Shown here piece by piece: positions 43,701 through 57,900 of a DNA stretch of 64,000 nt (position 1 is the first letter of the stretch; each line of letters starts with the position of its first letter). The notes beneath the pieces were generated by a model. It worked only from the letters and a program-made list of their open reading frames with translations. It had not been told where the DNA came from and searched no databases. The position numbers were made by a program, and so were the translations under genes. This DNA is from Phoronis australis. Its lineage: Eukaryota > Phoronida > Phoronidae. The stretch covers positions 340,641-404,640 of the forward strand of contig NMRA01000337.1 in the NCBI GenBank assembly GCA_002633005.1. Reading direction: 5' to 3'.

Positions 43701-46700
43701 AACACAGTCATGTAAAAATAACACAACCTTCTAAATTATTCATCTCACAGGTTTTGGATGTCAAATGTTTCCATGTTGACAATACTTACGTACAGCTGAC
43801 CCAGATTTTGAGAACCAGTTTTATACCTACCTCACAGTTCAGTAGGAAAACTGGTTCTCAAAATGCTGTACCCCTGTGATTATTAAGAATTTTTTTATAG
43901 AATTAAAACAAAATAGCAATGTTGTTAAAAATGAGATCCTATTTTAAACAAGACAATAACTAACTACGGTATCAAAGTTATATAATACTAGGTACAGATT
44001 TACAAGTTAGAATGATTAACATTAGATTGAATGCTAAAGCCCTAGACAACAATAATTAGGTTAAAACCGTCAATTTCAAACTAGAATTAATCACGATTGC
44101 ACAAGCAGACCCAAGCACAGACACAATCAATATTCTATTCATAATGCATGTGTGTAAATTAAGATTGGCGAATTGCCATATTAAAAAGCTTTGAAGTGTG
44201 GTCCACAGCCAAAAATTAAAGAACAAAGCTTTTTGAAGATGACACTGTCTCTAATGCTGCTGCAGCTCTTAACCTGCCTACTCAATATGTAAAATGTAGT
44301 TTGAGTTGACCACATAGCATTATCTAAGATTGGTGAACAATTACAAGTAATTTGTAGGATTAAAAAGAACTGTCAGGATGTTAACACTCGCGACCAGTGA
44401 CAATAAGTTGGCTTGATACAGCAAGCCATTTTAGGCACGCAGCAAATAATTATAACCTGAGAAAGGGATAAGTTGAAATCAGTTTTATTTTAATGACAAA
44501 TTGTCAATGGTAATTAAGTCATATTTATGGTCAATGGTAATCAAGTCATATTTATGTTAAATGGTCAATGGTAATCAAGTCTTTTTCATGGTAAATGGTA
44601 CCCAAGTCATATTTATAGTAAATAGTCAATGGTAATAAAGTCCTTTTTATGCTAAATGGTAATCACGTCATATTTATAGTAAATGGTCAATGGTAATCAA
44701 GTCTTTTTAATGGTAAATGGTAATCAAGTCCTATTTATGGTAAATGGTCAATGGTAATCAAGTCCTTTTCATAGTAAATGGTAACCAAGTAATATTTATA
44801 GTAAATGGTCAATGGTAATTAAGTCCTTTTTATGGTAAATGGTAACCAAGTCATATTTATAGTAAATGGTAAATGGCAATCAAGTTCTTTTTATGGTAAA
44901 TTGTCAATGGTCACCAAGTCCTTTTTATGGTAAATGGCCAATGGTAAGCAAGTCCTTTTTATGGTAAATGGTCAATGGTAATGAAGTCACTTTTATGGTA
45001 AATTGTCAATGGTAATCAAGTCCTTTTTATGGTAAATGGTAATCAAGTCACTTTTATGGCAAATTGTCAATGGTAATTAAGTCATTTTTGCAAGAAGGCA
45101 GGCCAGCAGAAAGTAAATAGAAGCATTCTCTGCACTAGCATTAGAAAGATCTCAGGGCAACAAGTAGCCATTCAAAATAGTAGCATGATGCGGACATTTT
45201 GGACTAAATGATGCAATAAACCCAACTTTCGAATTACGGTTGTGTAGGACTCTTCAAATTTAGCTATCCTAAAAAAACTTTATCTCAGAAATGGCTCATC
45301 AGATTCATATGAATGGCTCATCAGATTCATATGAAACTGAGATACTAAGCTTTATGCACTGTTCTCCAAAATGATGAGATTCCTTTCAAATTCATTCACT
45401 TTTCCATAAGCAGTTATAAAAATATGACATTTATGATATTTATAAAAAAGGAAAATTGCATAAAAAGAAAGCAAAATGACAAATTGGAGATCTCATATAG
45501 AACATTCAGCAAATTTGTTATTGACACCATTTTTCATATATTGTACGGTAACCTTTCTTATCTGCTAAATGTTAATAAAAATTGCCAATTGGTATATAAA
45601 GTCAAAGCAAAATTTTACAGGATTTCTACTTTCAAAAATGCGAACTTTTCTTGAGTAAAATTCTTTGCAGAAATAAGGCTGAATGCGGAGAATTGTGGAT
45701 AGCGTCTTCCATAACTTTAAGCCACTTAATGAACAATGCAATATTGGTCTCCTTATTAAGATTAGAAATGATTTGAAGATTTGAGAAGAGTTGACAGGTC
45801 ATAATTGCTTCAAACTAGTCCCATTAAGCCGCTTGTCACAACGGGTTAGTTTTAGTCACCCAGACAGGGAATTCTAAGCGATTTATTATAAGAAATTTTA
45901 TTTCAAACAATGGCTCAACATAATGCCTTGTAATACATAGTAAACAAGATGACATTTTTAACAACAGGACATGATTTGCAGCAACAATTCTTTTTTTTCA
46001 CAATACGTGTTTCAGACGTTCATTTACAAGAGCTTCAAAAAAATTAATTTGTACCCAAATCCCTGTAGTTGGCATGACCGGTCTCACTAGGGGCCACTGC
46101 TATCGTCAACAACTTAAAGGGCAGTGTCATCACTAATATTTGCAAATAATCACCAGTCGTATTAGAAATAAGTTTTATATCAATTTTCGCAAGAAAATGT
46201 TTTCAAATTGTTACATTAAAAAAATCTTAGTGCGCATGAGATGTATCAGTGCTACCTCGCAATTACTTCGTTTACTGCAATGCCATTTAACTACCAAAGA
46301 TGGTGTGAACGGTTCAATTAACTTCACAGTTGACATCGTTGCTCCGCTGATACCGGAGTTAAAGTTAGTAGGAAAGGGTCTTTAGAGGTCAGTACATAAA
46401 CTCAAATAACATTATTGCCAAACGAAAACAAAAGAGCAATTACCAATAATTTTAAAAGCTCAACATGCTGGCCAAAATTGAAAGAGAGCCTGATCATGAA
46501 ACAGAAAAGGTGGTAATTTGGAAAATACACCACAGCACTGACTTACCATGATTGAAATGACTAGGCAGTTTGACTAAGTATACACCAGCACTGACTTACC
46601 ATGACTGAAATGACTAGGCAGTTTGACTAAATATACACCAGCACTGACTTACCATGATTGAAATGACAAGGCAGTTTGACTAAATATACCCCAGCACTGA

Positions 46701-49700
46701 CTTACCATGATTGAAATGACTAGGCAGTTTGACTAAATATACACCAGCACTGACTTACCATGATTGAAATGACTAGGCAGTTTGACTAAATATACCCCAG
46801 CACTGACTTACCACGATTGAAATGACTAGGCAGTTTGACTAAATAACCATTTTGAAATATATGCATAAAACATTTAAAGAGAGCCAACATGTACTGACAA
46901 TAAAGGTCATTGCTGAGACAACAATGATGAAAATAATAATGGCGCAGAACCAGTAGCGTGCTGAGGTTTGGTGATGCTTGGGGGCGATTTTTTAATGGAT
47001 GCCCCCTTTTCTCTACTCAAATGCATGGACCCCAGTACTAAGAAAAGTTAAGAAAGATGAAACATGAAACAGAAATTTTATTCAATTTAACTACAAATCA
47101 GCTACAATTTCAAAAAGTTTATTCATTTTGATCAGATGCCCCCCATGTGGATGCCTGGGTCAGTTGCCCTGTCGCCCACACCCCTTCTACAAGGAACATA
47201 AGACTACAGCCCTGACTATTTGTGATCATGTTTGTCATCTGGAAAGTACACATGTACTGAGTACAAATAACCCATATGTTGAACCATAAGCAAAAGAGAG
47301 GTGCAACTTCTTAGTTTTACAGGCTCACGCAAGGTGGTGCTGTAGTATGTCACTGACATACAGTGTCTAGCAAAAATAGACAACTGGTCTCAGTAACTGT
47401 GATAACATGCACACACACCATTTCATTTATTATAGGCAGTACAAGTGTGTCTAACTGGCTGGAAGTAAAAAAACACCAGCACAACGTACATGACAATTAC
47501 ATGTGGGTACACGTTTCGTATCGTCATACGATTTTGACATTTTGGACCCACCCAAATAAAATCTTAATGTCTACGTTAAAAATTACAATAATAGTAAGGC
47601 CACATTTTACATTACGTATACTAAAAGGCTATGGACCAGACCAATCTAAAACCTTCTCAACTCCCCAGGAGCATACAATGGATGCAACCCTTGTCAGTGC
47701 ATACCGAGAACTCCAAACACAAATACTGTAAAAGTTTCTGATAACATGATTATTTTAAAGAGAAAGATATCCAAGAGTGAAATTTTTGGCAATGTGATGT
47801 GACTGCATTTCTATTGCTATTGTGGGCCAAATGGTGTTGTGATAACACATGACACATTATCTAAGCATTAGTATTGCAAACAGTGAGAGCACAAAACTAG
47901 ATTATAGAGTGAAATATCAATTATTCAAGACTCGCTGTGTTAAAACCAACTTGAAAGTCAAAATATTATCTGTATCCATACACACACACCTGACATAAGA
48001 TTAAGGTTAGGTTAACAGCTATTGTATAAAACAACACAGAATATTACATCATGACCTATCACTACCTGGGGTGGATTTAGGCTACTGCCTACAGGCACTG
48101 GGCGGTTACTGCTACACAAACTACACGTAACGATAACAGCAATATACCACATGAGATGAGAGAGGCTCTTGTTAACCTCAAAGTCACCCATCATGACACA
48201 AGGATACACCACAGCAAATTGAATTACAGGCTCATGTATCTATACAGATGGCAATCATAGTAAACGTTATAGATGAAACTACGAATAAACAAATTCACGA
48301 AAAGACATTTGTGCTTGCCAAGAAGTCCACTTTAAAATACCATACAAGATCATGTCAATGTGTCAACAGTCTTCATTTTAAAGGCGAAGGCAACCTTTTT
48401 CCATGTCATTTTGAGCTAAAATAAGGTTGGTTGGTTATCCTAGACATATTTTCCACTTAATTACAGCTTTTCGTAATTTTACAAATTACTCGTCCGCTAC
48501 TCCGGAAGTGACGTTTTAGGAGGCAAGCGTTTCCCGCCACTTGGTTTTGCGTTGACTTTACCGTGCGAATCTGTTCTATTCTACTTTTGTTTTGTGCTGT
48601 TTTTCAACAATTGTCGCCACCACTTTCCATCNCTGCCCTAAATTACTCAACCGTATCCAGTAAGTATCGTGACATGGTGTTGAAGAATAACTCTGCATGA
48701 TGCAGGCTAACTCTACATGATGCGGGCAATGTGAGCCCCCAAGGTACGTCATTAGAGCAAAGATCATCTATTTGTACAATGTTTTGTTTTCACAACTAGT
48801 TGTCAATGAATACAACTGCACTTTGTTCAGCGTATATGATGTTCTAACAGCATTGTCGTTTAGTTCCTGCTATTCATTAGTATAGTTAGGATGAAACAGG
48901 CTGAAGCCGTTGGTAAAACTGGTTTTTAGCTGGAAGTTAAGACAAAAGCCAATATAGACTTATTGAGAAACACGCCCAGAGAAAACTTAAGCATGCATTT
49001 CACTCAGGTCAACTTGACAAACGCAACTGAGGATGTTTATCAAAAGAGAGGTCAACGTATCAAATATAATTTAAATTTATAAGAACTTATGCACAATTAC
49101 AATCTTTGTCTAGCAAATATACTGAAGGTTGGGAAATTAAAAACAGAATCTGCAACCACTTGAATGTCTACAACGTGTAAATTAGTAACTAGGTAGTAAA
49201 TTTACCTGGAAGACCGTGACAAAAGCCCACAACAAGCTATCAAAGTTCGGCCGCGAACAATGACACTGGCTGGTTAAGGTTGAATTACGAACAGCACAGT
49301 CACAGCTAGATCCGTCTGGAAGCTGGCAAAATTTCCCGCCAAACAAACTCATACCTAGAACGCTACCACCAGCCATGCAAAAGAAAACAACACAATTGCC
49401 AGTGAACGAACACAAACCATCAGTTTGAAGTGTAACTAGAACCCAGCCGTATTCCACTCTACGTATTGTGGATAGGAGGGAAGGTCAATAAAGGCATAAT
49501 ACAACATATTGCAAGGTGTTTTGTCCACAAAGTAAAAAATTTTCCCAAATTTTTTTGGAAACTGTATGAATTAACTACTGCAGTTTTGGAGAAAATATTG
49601 CAAGCATTATGCAAACCATCAAAAATTAACCATGGCACAGTTGTTTTGTTCAAAATGCTGCTTTTTTAACATCCCCTGTACCAGCGAGTAGGAATACGGC

Positions 49701-51946
49701 CACGGGCGCTACAGCAAGTAATTCTACATCTGAAAGCACAGCATGGTGACTAAAGGCAGGATTATCGTGAGATACCAGGGATACTACATGGTTCTAGAGC
49801 CAGCTTCTCTCTGTTAGAACGGTCCATGCTTCATGTTTCTAGCTTGGCAAAGTTTTTTCTTTGACTTCTCCAAGCCAACGCTAGAAACGTGAATGGCCAT
49901 GCATGAAACAATGAAAGGGGGATGGGCTATATACATGCAGGGTATAAGCGGCCTAGTCACTTGGGTATACCTGGAATACTGTTACTATCGCCCATAACAA
50001 GGAGTCAAAGTTGGCGCGACTTCTCCTTTTGCGACCATCGTATGTCATCCGGTCAAATTTGCATCCAAATAGGTTCATGCCTAATATACTGTAGAGAGAT
50101 AGTGTCAGTTGGAGAGAGGGCACCAGGTTATATTAAGGTTATGAGTAATGCTAAAAAAACATCCTAATTTGGCGATCTTCGCAATATGATACATTAGAAA
50201 AAACAGTTAGAAATAACTGTTTTAAAAAATTTCGAAAGTTGCAACTTTTACAACGTTATTGAAGAAACTCAACAAGAGCATAAAACTAATTAAAATAAAT
50301 GTTTATAAAACTTTGGTAACTATGTGCAATGAAATTAGGTCCTGGCCTAGATTTGGTGTTTCCATAAAGCTATTTTATCGTAATAAACTCAAGCATTCCC
50401 ACTCTGGTCGAGTCAAATAACGTGAGTGAGGAAAATCCCATTCAAACCAGTTCTATAGTGTGACCAGTTTGATGTCTCTGAGTTTGCATCAAGGCAGCCA
50501 TTTTGCATTATGACTATGAATGCCTTCTTTTAAAATTTTAAGAAGCATGGAGATATAATCCAGTCAATGGCAGATTGGTATAATGTTGAAAATTGAATTT
50601 TAGACACTTTTTTTTCCACAAAATATACACTTTTATTGAGTTAAATTATATAGTTTGAAGGTAGCTAAATGCACAGTCTTACTCATAACCTTAAGTTAGT
50701 AATTGGGGATTAGAAAGTTGAGTCTTGGGTACTGTAAACAGTGTACAAGAGTTACCATTAACTATTACCACATATGGTAATTAGCCTACCATGAGGTTAA
50801 ATAGTGTTTAAGGATATCTCAAACCTTATTAAAAAATTGGCTGTTTTTAGAATATTTCACACATGTTTAGCAAAAACACCTAATCTTCATTCTCGGAGAG
50901 CTTACAATATGAAAAAAGATTTAGAAACACCGGTAATCTGACGTTTTGCGGTTTTCTTGTGATCTAGTGCTCACGGCACGCGTTCACCAGATACTCGATT
51001 TCTATTCTACATTTAACTTGGTTTCTTTCAGTCTCCCTGCCACCTGCTTCAGCATGTGGTGCGTACTACAGTGTACTGTTGACCTATTTTAAAAGGTCAA
51101 GAGATATACTCCTCCCCCTGACCTACTTTCACTCATTCATTGTCAAGTGACTTAACAAAATTAGTGACAATTCAGTCGGCATCATGAGTGAATGTTGAAA
51201 TAGACCAAGGGGTTACTTTGCTATGAATATACATTTAAAAATAGAATTTTGACCTAAAAAACTTGGCAACATAATACTAATAACAGCACATGAATAAAAA
51301 CATATTTTTATAATATCCGAATGTTTTTCTTTCAGAAAATGTATACGTTTACTAGTAATAATATGTTGACATTGCCTGTTATTTGAATATCACTTAGAAT
51401 GGAGTTCACTAAATAAGGATGAGATAACCTTAATGTCAGATATTAAACTTAGCCAACATCAAACGGGAATTGGCTCGTGAGAATAATGGACAAAAGATTC
51501 GATGAATTTGATGAGTAAACACAATTTGACATTAAAAACACGAGCAAATTTTACTCTCTTTAATTAACATTCCTGTTAAAAAATGAAGTTTTTTAATAAT
51601 ACAATAAAAGTTCTGCTACAAGTGTAGTCACATAAATATAATGTTAAACTACACGATTTCATGTGGATGAATGTTATTAACCTAACTAGGCACAACCTTG
51701 GTTAATAACATTCACCCACATGAAACACGAGTAGTTTAACATAATTTTTATACGCATACAAATATACACACACACACCACGTGTCACACACACCAAGCGT
51801 CACGCACACCACGCGTCACGCACACCACGCGTCACGCACACCAAGCGTCACGCACACCAAGCGTAACNCACCAGAAAGACAAAACTATTTGATCAAAGGC
51901 GACTTTATATATACACACACGCACACGCACACGCACACGCACACGC

Positions 51947-51977
<31 letters not shown>

Positions 51978-54900
51978 TATTTAACTTATAAACCACCTTT
52001 CTGACAGCTGTCATACAATAACGATGTCACAAGACCATACAATAACCAGGTTATTACACAGGCAACTAACACAGTTATTGTATGGACGTCTTAAGACATA
52101 TGTGGTATACTTATATCACGACACAGTACATGGAAACCCATGGTTAAATAAAAAGCAACATTTTCAATCTAGAACAATTAATTTGTAGCACAGAAAGGAA
52201 ATCCATTCAAACTTCCTGAATTCCTTCTACAGATAATGTTTTCCAAAATTTTTATCATTTCTACATGGCAACTTGCACGTTTCTTTAAGTAAATGAATTT
52301 AAAACACTAAACCATATGGATACAACATGAAAACAACAACCTAGGGGCACTAAAGCTTATATATCCTCACCTGAAGATGAACATAAATAAGACTAATAAG
52401 ACGAAGAAGGTGGCCACATTGTCCATAGTTCTCACCATCACCACCAGCTGGCGCTTCAAGGCTGGCATGAAACGCACCAACTTGAGAATACGCAGCAAGC
52501 GGAACGTTCGCAACACAGACAGACCACTGTTACTGCCCAAGAAGAGCTCTACCAAGCTAGAAGTAACATGTGGAGTTGGTAACATGTGGAGTTGAACAAA
52601 CTGATTAATGAGCAAAACTTGTCTCATGTTACCAAGGTAACAGAAACACCAAGGTAACAGAAACACCAGTCTGGTATACAACTCTCAAGCTGCTATTAAC
52701 CTATCTTGCATCAACAAACTCTTGATCAAGACAATTCACCAAAATGGTCTCAACATGTTCTGTACTCAGATTAGAAGTGATTTGTGGGTTTGAAAAGAAC
52801 TGACAAATTGCTATTGCCGACACCAGGTGGACACATCAATAAGGGTTGTTATATCATTATGGACAGTGAGTGATGCACAAGTTTTCCATGAGTTGTTGAC
52901 ACTGTTACACTGAGTTGTGATTTGCTGATTGTTAGCCAATCCTGTCCTGGTATCTTTGTGAGTTAGCCATCGTGGCACCCATTCTGTGAATAAAGCTAGA
53001 CAATGGTGGATGTTTTACTGCTGAAACATGTCGCTGAAACATGTCGCTGAAACATGTCACTGAAACATGTCGCTGAAACATGTCGCTGAAACATGTCGCT
53101 GAAACATGTCACTACATTGTAGAAAAGTTAATTGTCATTATTCAATTTGTTATTAAGTTAGGAAACGAGAATAGATGTACGTTAATATTACTTATATTTG
53201 ATTTGTTAATTGTTACTGTCACATTCGGAAGTGTCAACTATGCCCCATTCAGGCTGGGTACAGATTCTTATATTATTGGTGTTAATGACCAGAGTAAACA
53301 AACACTTACCTAATGACAACAATGACAGCATCAAACAAGTTGAAGCCATTACTGATGTAGCCAAAGAAACCTTCAGCCAAGATCTTAAGTATCATCTCAA
53401 GGACAAATATCACGGTGAAACATATATTACTGTACTCTATAGCCATTGTCAGTTCCTTGGGCTGAAACAACACAAAAATAACAGGATACACAATATGCAT
53501 TAAATGTAGAGCATAAAAACAAAGTTTTTGAATAGAAACAGCAAGAAGGCAAACAGCTATAGCAGTAAGAGCATCAACTTAGTGTCAGTCTTGCCATATG
53601 CGTGTGTCAGTCTCGCCATATGCGTGTGTCAGTCTCGTCATATGCGTGGGTCAGTCTCGCCTTATGCGTGTGTCAGTCTCGACATATGCGTGTGTCAGTC
53701 TCTCCATATGCGTGGGTCAGTCTCGCCATATGTGTGTGTCAGTCTCGCCACATGCGTGTCAGTCTCGCCATATGCGTGTGTCAGTCTCGCCATATGCATG
53801 TGTCAGTCTCACCACATGCGTGTCAGTCTCGCCGTATGCTTGTGTCAGTATCGCCATATGTGTAGCTACGATAAAATCTCAATGCAAATCATAATAGTGG
53901 ACACAATGCGGCAGACAAGGCTAAGTTCTTTTTTTCACTAAAGAAATGTTTCATCATTTGAAAGGTACATTTGAAAGGTGCATAGCACAGCTGATATTTT
54001 GAGAAACTGTTATCCTTCACAACTGCAGTGTCAGAGGCTTTATTGCAACTGTGCTTCTTCACAACTACAGTGTCAGAGGCTTTATTGGAAAAGATCAGTT
54101 TTGGCAAGTAACAATAAATCCTGGTCAGATCATATCTAGACTGACTGGGCTGCGCTGTTAAAAATAAAAGATAAGTCAAAAAATGTTTGAACATAAACCA
54201 GTAACAATTCTGAATTCCTCGTCAAATGCTGATCATGTTTTTGAATTACTAAAATCACCCAAGTACAACCAAAGTTAATTAGAGAATCTGTCCAAACCCA
54301 CATTACAGTTTCACTAACTCTTTATGGCCATTCCCACTGGCTCTGAACACTTAACTTTGGTCTTTAATCAAACTTAACAGCGCAAGTTAACTCTGAAGTA
54401 AAGAGGTGGTTTTAACAGCTACAATGGGAACCCACAACTTCAATGTCATTGGGGTTATTGGCAGGGGTCAGTGCCTGCGCTTGCCAACAGCGAGCAGTGA
54501 CTGGTTAATATTTCTTAATATTTTGTTATATTATCTATTATTTTGGCAGTGTCAGCATGCCCTTTCATTTTATCCATGTGTTGGTTGAATTGTTTACTAC
54601 AAAAAATCACTGAACGTATGGGGTACACAAAATGAGTTCCCATCACACCTTCTTTGTTCAGATCAACTGTTAGCCTACTTGAGAGTCAATGTTTTAATAT
54701 GCCACCTTCCTGTGCATCACAATCTTACCAACATGGTGATCATTGCCTTGAAAAGTTGGGGAGAGGGCGAGGTGCTTCCCATATTTGTTGGCAAGCACAA
54801 AAACAGCAAAGCATATGACTGACGGTCATATTAGCTCCACCTAGCGATAACTTTGCTTAACTAGATTTTTTAATAACTTTGAAGACGATGGGAACACTAA

Positions 54901-57900
54901 CGCTTATCTTTGCGGTTAATTATACTTAACATCGAAACTTGGATAGTAGTGGGGAGTTAACTATATGGTAAAGGGTCTATTGAAACATGGTAAATAAGTG
55001 GCCTGCATGTTTTCATACCAGGCAAAAGACTGGACACAGTAGCTAACAAAGGAGCAAGATGTTATCAGATGTTCACAATCAGAACAAGTCTGGTTAGGTC
55101 ATTGAGCAGGAGAACACCCTGATGATTAGTGTGATCTACATAATTATGATATTGGCAAACTTGTAAGATACAAAAGCCATGCTTGTAATATCCCTAGTTA
55201 AATGTCTGACCACAAATAATGACTTCCAAATCTATTGCCTTGGTGTGATGCAGTATATCTAATATAGTCTACAAGTCAGAATTACCTGCTTATGGTACTC
55301 AATACCCAAAAACTCAAAGTGAGTTACCTGCTTATGGTACTCAATACCCAAAAACTCAAAGTGAGTTACCTGCTTATGGTACTCAATACCCATATACTCA
55401 AAGTGAGTTACCTGCTTATGGTACTCAATACCCATACTCAAAGTGTTGATGAGAATAGCCACAAGTATGCCATATCTGAAGCCTTTGCTGTCAACGAACG
55501 TCTTCAAGTAGGGACGATACTTCTTCCAACAAGCTACAATAAGATGTCATGATTGTTGAAGTCAGGCAACATAAAACTATAAGTGCCCGGGTAAGACAAT
55601 TGGAACATACTTTTATAGGGATTTTAAGCCTACAAAAATGAAATTTGATGATTTTTTGTGATTACCGAGTAAATATCACAGTCAAATATGACTTCTTAAA
55701 CAACTGCATTTTATAGAAAAATCAATTAGTCGAAATTTGTGGATTTCCAATACCGAAAAATCACATAATTTACTGCTTATCGTTACTACATTATTTTGCA
55801 GATAGAGGGCACAGTTGGTGAAAGACTACATTGCAGTACTTGCTATTAAGATCAAACTGTGAGNNNNNNNNNNNNNNNNNNNNNNNNNNNNNNNNNNNNN
55901 NNNNNNNNNNNNNNNNNNNNNNNNNNNNNNNNNNNNNNNNNNNNNNNNNNNNNNNNNNNNNNNNNNNNNNNNNNNNNNNNNNNNNNNNNNNNNNNNNNNN
56001 NNNNNNNNNNNNNNNNNNNNNNNNNNNNNNNNNNNNNNNNNNNNNNNNNNNNNNNNNNNNNNNNNNNNNNNNNNNNNNNNNNNNNNNNNNNNNNNNNNNN
56101 NNNNNNNNNNNNNNNNNNNNNNNNNNNNNNNNNNNNNNNNNNNNNNNNNNNNNNNNNNNNNNNNNNNNNNNNNNNNNNNNNNNNNNNNNNNNNNNNNNNN
56201 NNNNNNNNNNNNNNNNNNNNNNNNNNNNNNNNNNNNNNNNNNNNNNNNNNNNNNNNNNCCCCCCCCCCCTCCCGACCTCGCCCCGCTCTGCGCTACACGC
56301 CTAGGATTCGATCTTGGCGGGAATCCTAAACCCCCCCTTGCTGAAAACGTAGATCCGCCACTGATGTTATTGAAGTTTCCTGATTCACTTCTCACTGAAT
56401 GGATTTCCAGGAGTTCACAGACATTCACCGCAATTTCACAGGTGATAACCGACAGACAACTTGTGTTAACGTGAGATATAAAAGTGCTTACCATAAAATG
56501 ACACAGTAAAAATCAATGGCAAATTATTATAACACCTTCCGCTTTCTGGAAAACTTGATATTAGTCTAATAAGTAATTTGGCTTGATATTGAAATATTGG
56601 GGGAGGACCCAGTGTCATAATCAATACAACCCTGCACATATACCAAAAAGGTATCAGACAACCATGATTTCATGACGTTGATTTGATGTCACCTTGATTA
56701 CAAAACAGCCCATGAGACTCTCATTAAACAGACAGGTATGGATAAATGTGCCACTGTAATACAGTCAAGACAATCCAGCTAGATCTGAAGTATTGACAAA
56801 ATGTCAATTGTAATCCCAGCAAGGAACATTGTTGAGATTAGTATCATAACAGCAAGGGGTCTATGTACATAAAATGTAAAATGCTATTTTTTGATGGATG
56901 GAGGTTTACAGCAGCTTTAAAGGAAATTACAAGGTACGATAATTTCTTTCTAAGAATCATATGCCATAGGCAAAATTGTTTCCCAAAAAGTCCTGCATTA
57001 GGGTCAAGTTTTGAGGCTGACCACAGAGTGATGTCATTGTACCCATATCTAGGATGAAGTTTCCCCAGGGTCAAATCGGAAATTGAAATGTCATTAACCA
57101 TGCTTTGTCCATAAATAAATTTTGAATCAGGCCATTTAGTCATCAAGCCCAGAAACCACCCATTTTGAACCACAAGGTCGTCCCGGATTACATGGTGATC
57201 GAGCTCTCCTCTGTTCTGGAGATAAAAAAGAAAAACGTGTGACCTAGTTTTGAAAATCAGACACATTTTCCTGTCTCTCATAGATGTCGGGAAGGTAAAG
57301 AATTTTAGATCACGCATCCACGGGGAATTGTCCAGTTTATCAAAATTTTTCGCATCAGAGTTGCAACGCATGGCACAGCAGCAATACTTCAATGGCACTG
57401 GTGTAACGAATAGAGTAATGCAACTGAGAAAAACTTGTAAAGAATCAGACAGCAACAAATAACTCCAGTGGCACGAAAACGAGGTAGCAAAATGAGCCAG
57501 ACGGATGTTTACAGCACTATGGGTAAATACAGCAAGATTGGAGTGTCGCTGTGTAATCAGGGACAGCCCTATTGTAAACTCAATTTCAACAGTGAGTGCA
57601 TGGCTAAAATCAAAACAGAATGCATGGGTTTATGTGGCTTTAAATAATATGGGCTAAGATAAAGACGTACACATGTTCTCCTGCATGCTGGTCTTGTCCT
57701 GCTCCCAGTCATCAGTTTCCAGTTCAATGGCGTACGCGAGTTCCCTTAACGCACATTGTGAGCACTGACTGCAATAGGATTCCATGTCAGTCATACTCAC
57801 AGACGAGATATTATGTGAACCCACAGTCTTGCTATCTGTAGAAAAAAGGCAGTCAATGACTTGATTTGGCAAAGTTAGAACATTCAACATTATTCGTTCA

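Larger units (their letters stand above)
42486..49205 (-). other. 6.7-kb intron between domain II turret and P/S6 exons
   Basis: Holds the foldback at 43795, a long minisatellite at 44500-45090, a 53-bp array at 46544-46850 and a 22-bp direct duplication at about 45290-45330. The open frame at 47363-47731 (+) has no recognised domain. No further alternative channel exon was seen. Confidence 0.65.
50089..52370 (-). other. intron before the domain II turret exons
   Basis: Contains a hairpin element at 51641-51745 and a satellite/CA-repeat block at 51776-51977 with one ambiguous base. Otherwise AT-rich unique sequence. Confidence 0.6.

Noticed and set aside
47363-47731. 122-codon open frame (+)
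   Set aside because: No domain, antisense within a channel intron, and no coding bias that I could see.
53528-53941. Three long overlapping Cys/Ser/Val-rich open frames (+)
   Set aside because: They arise from a 22-bp minisatellite, which is open in every frame. No unique coding sequence flanks them.
56844-57458. 204-codon open frame (-) within the intron before domain II
   Set aside because: Same strand as the channel, but the flanking exons already join in phase without it and its sequence does not resemble the I-II linker. Left as unexplained.
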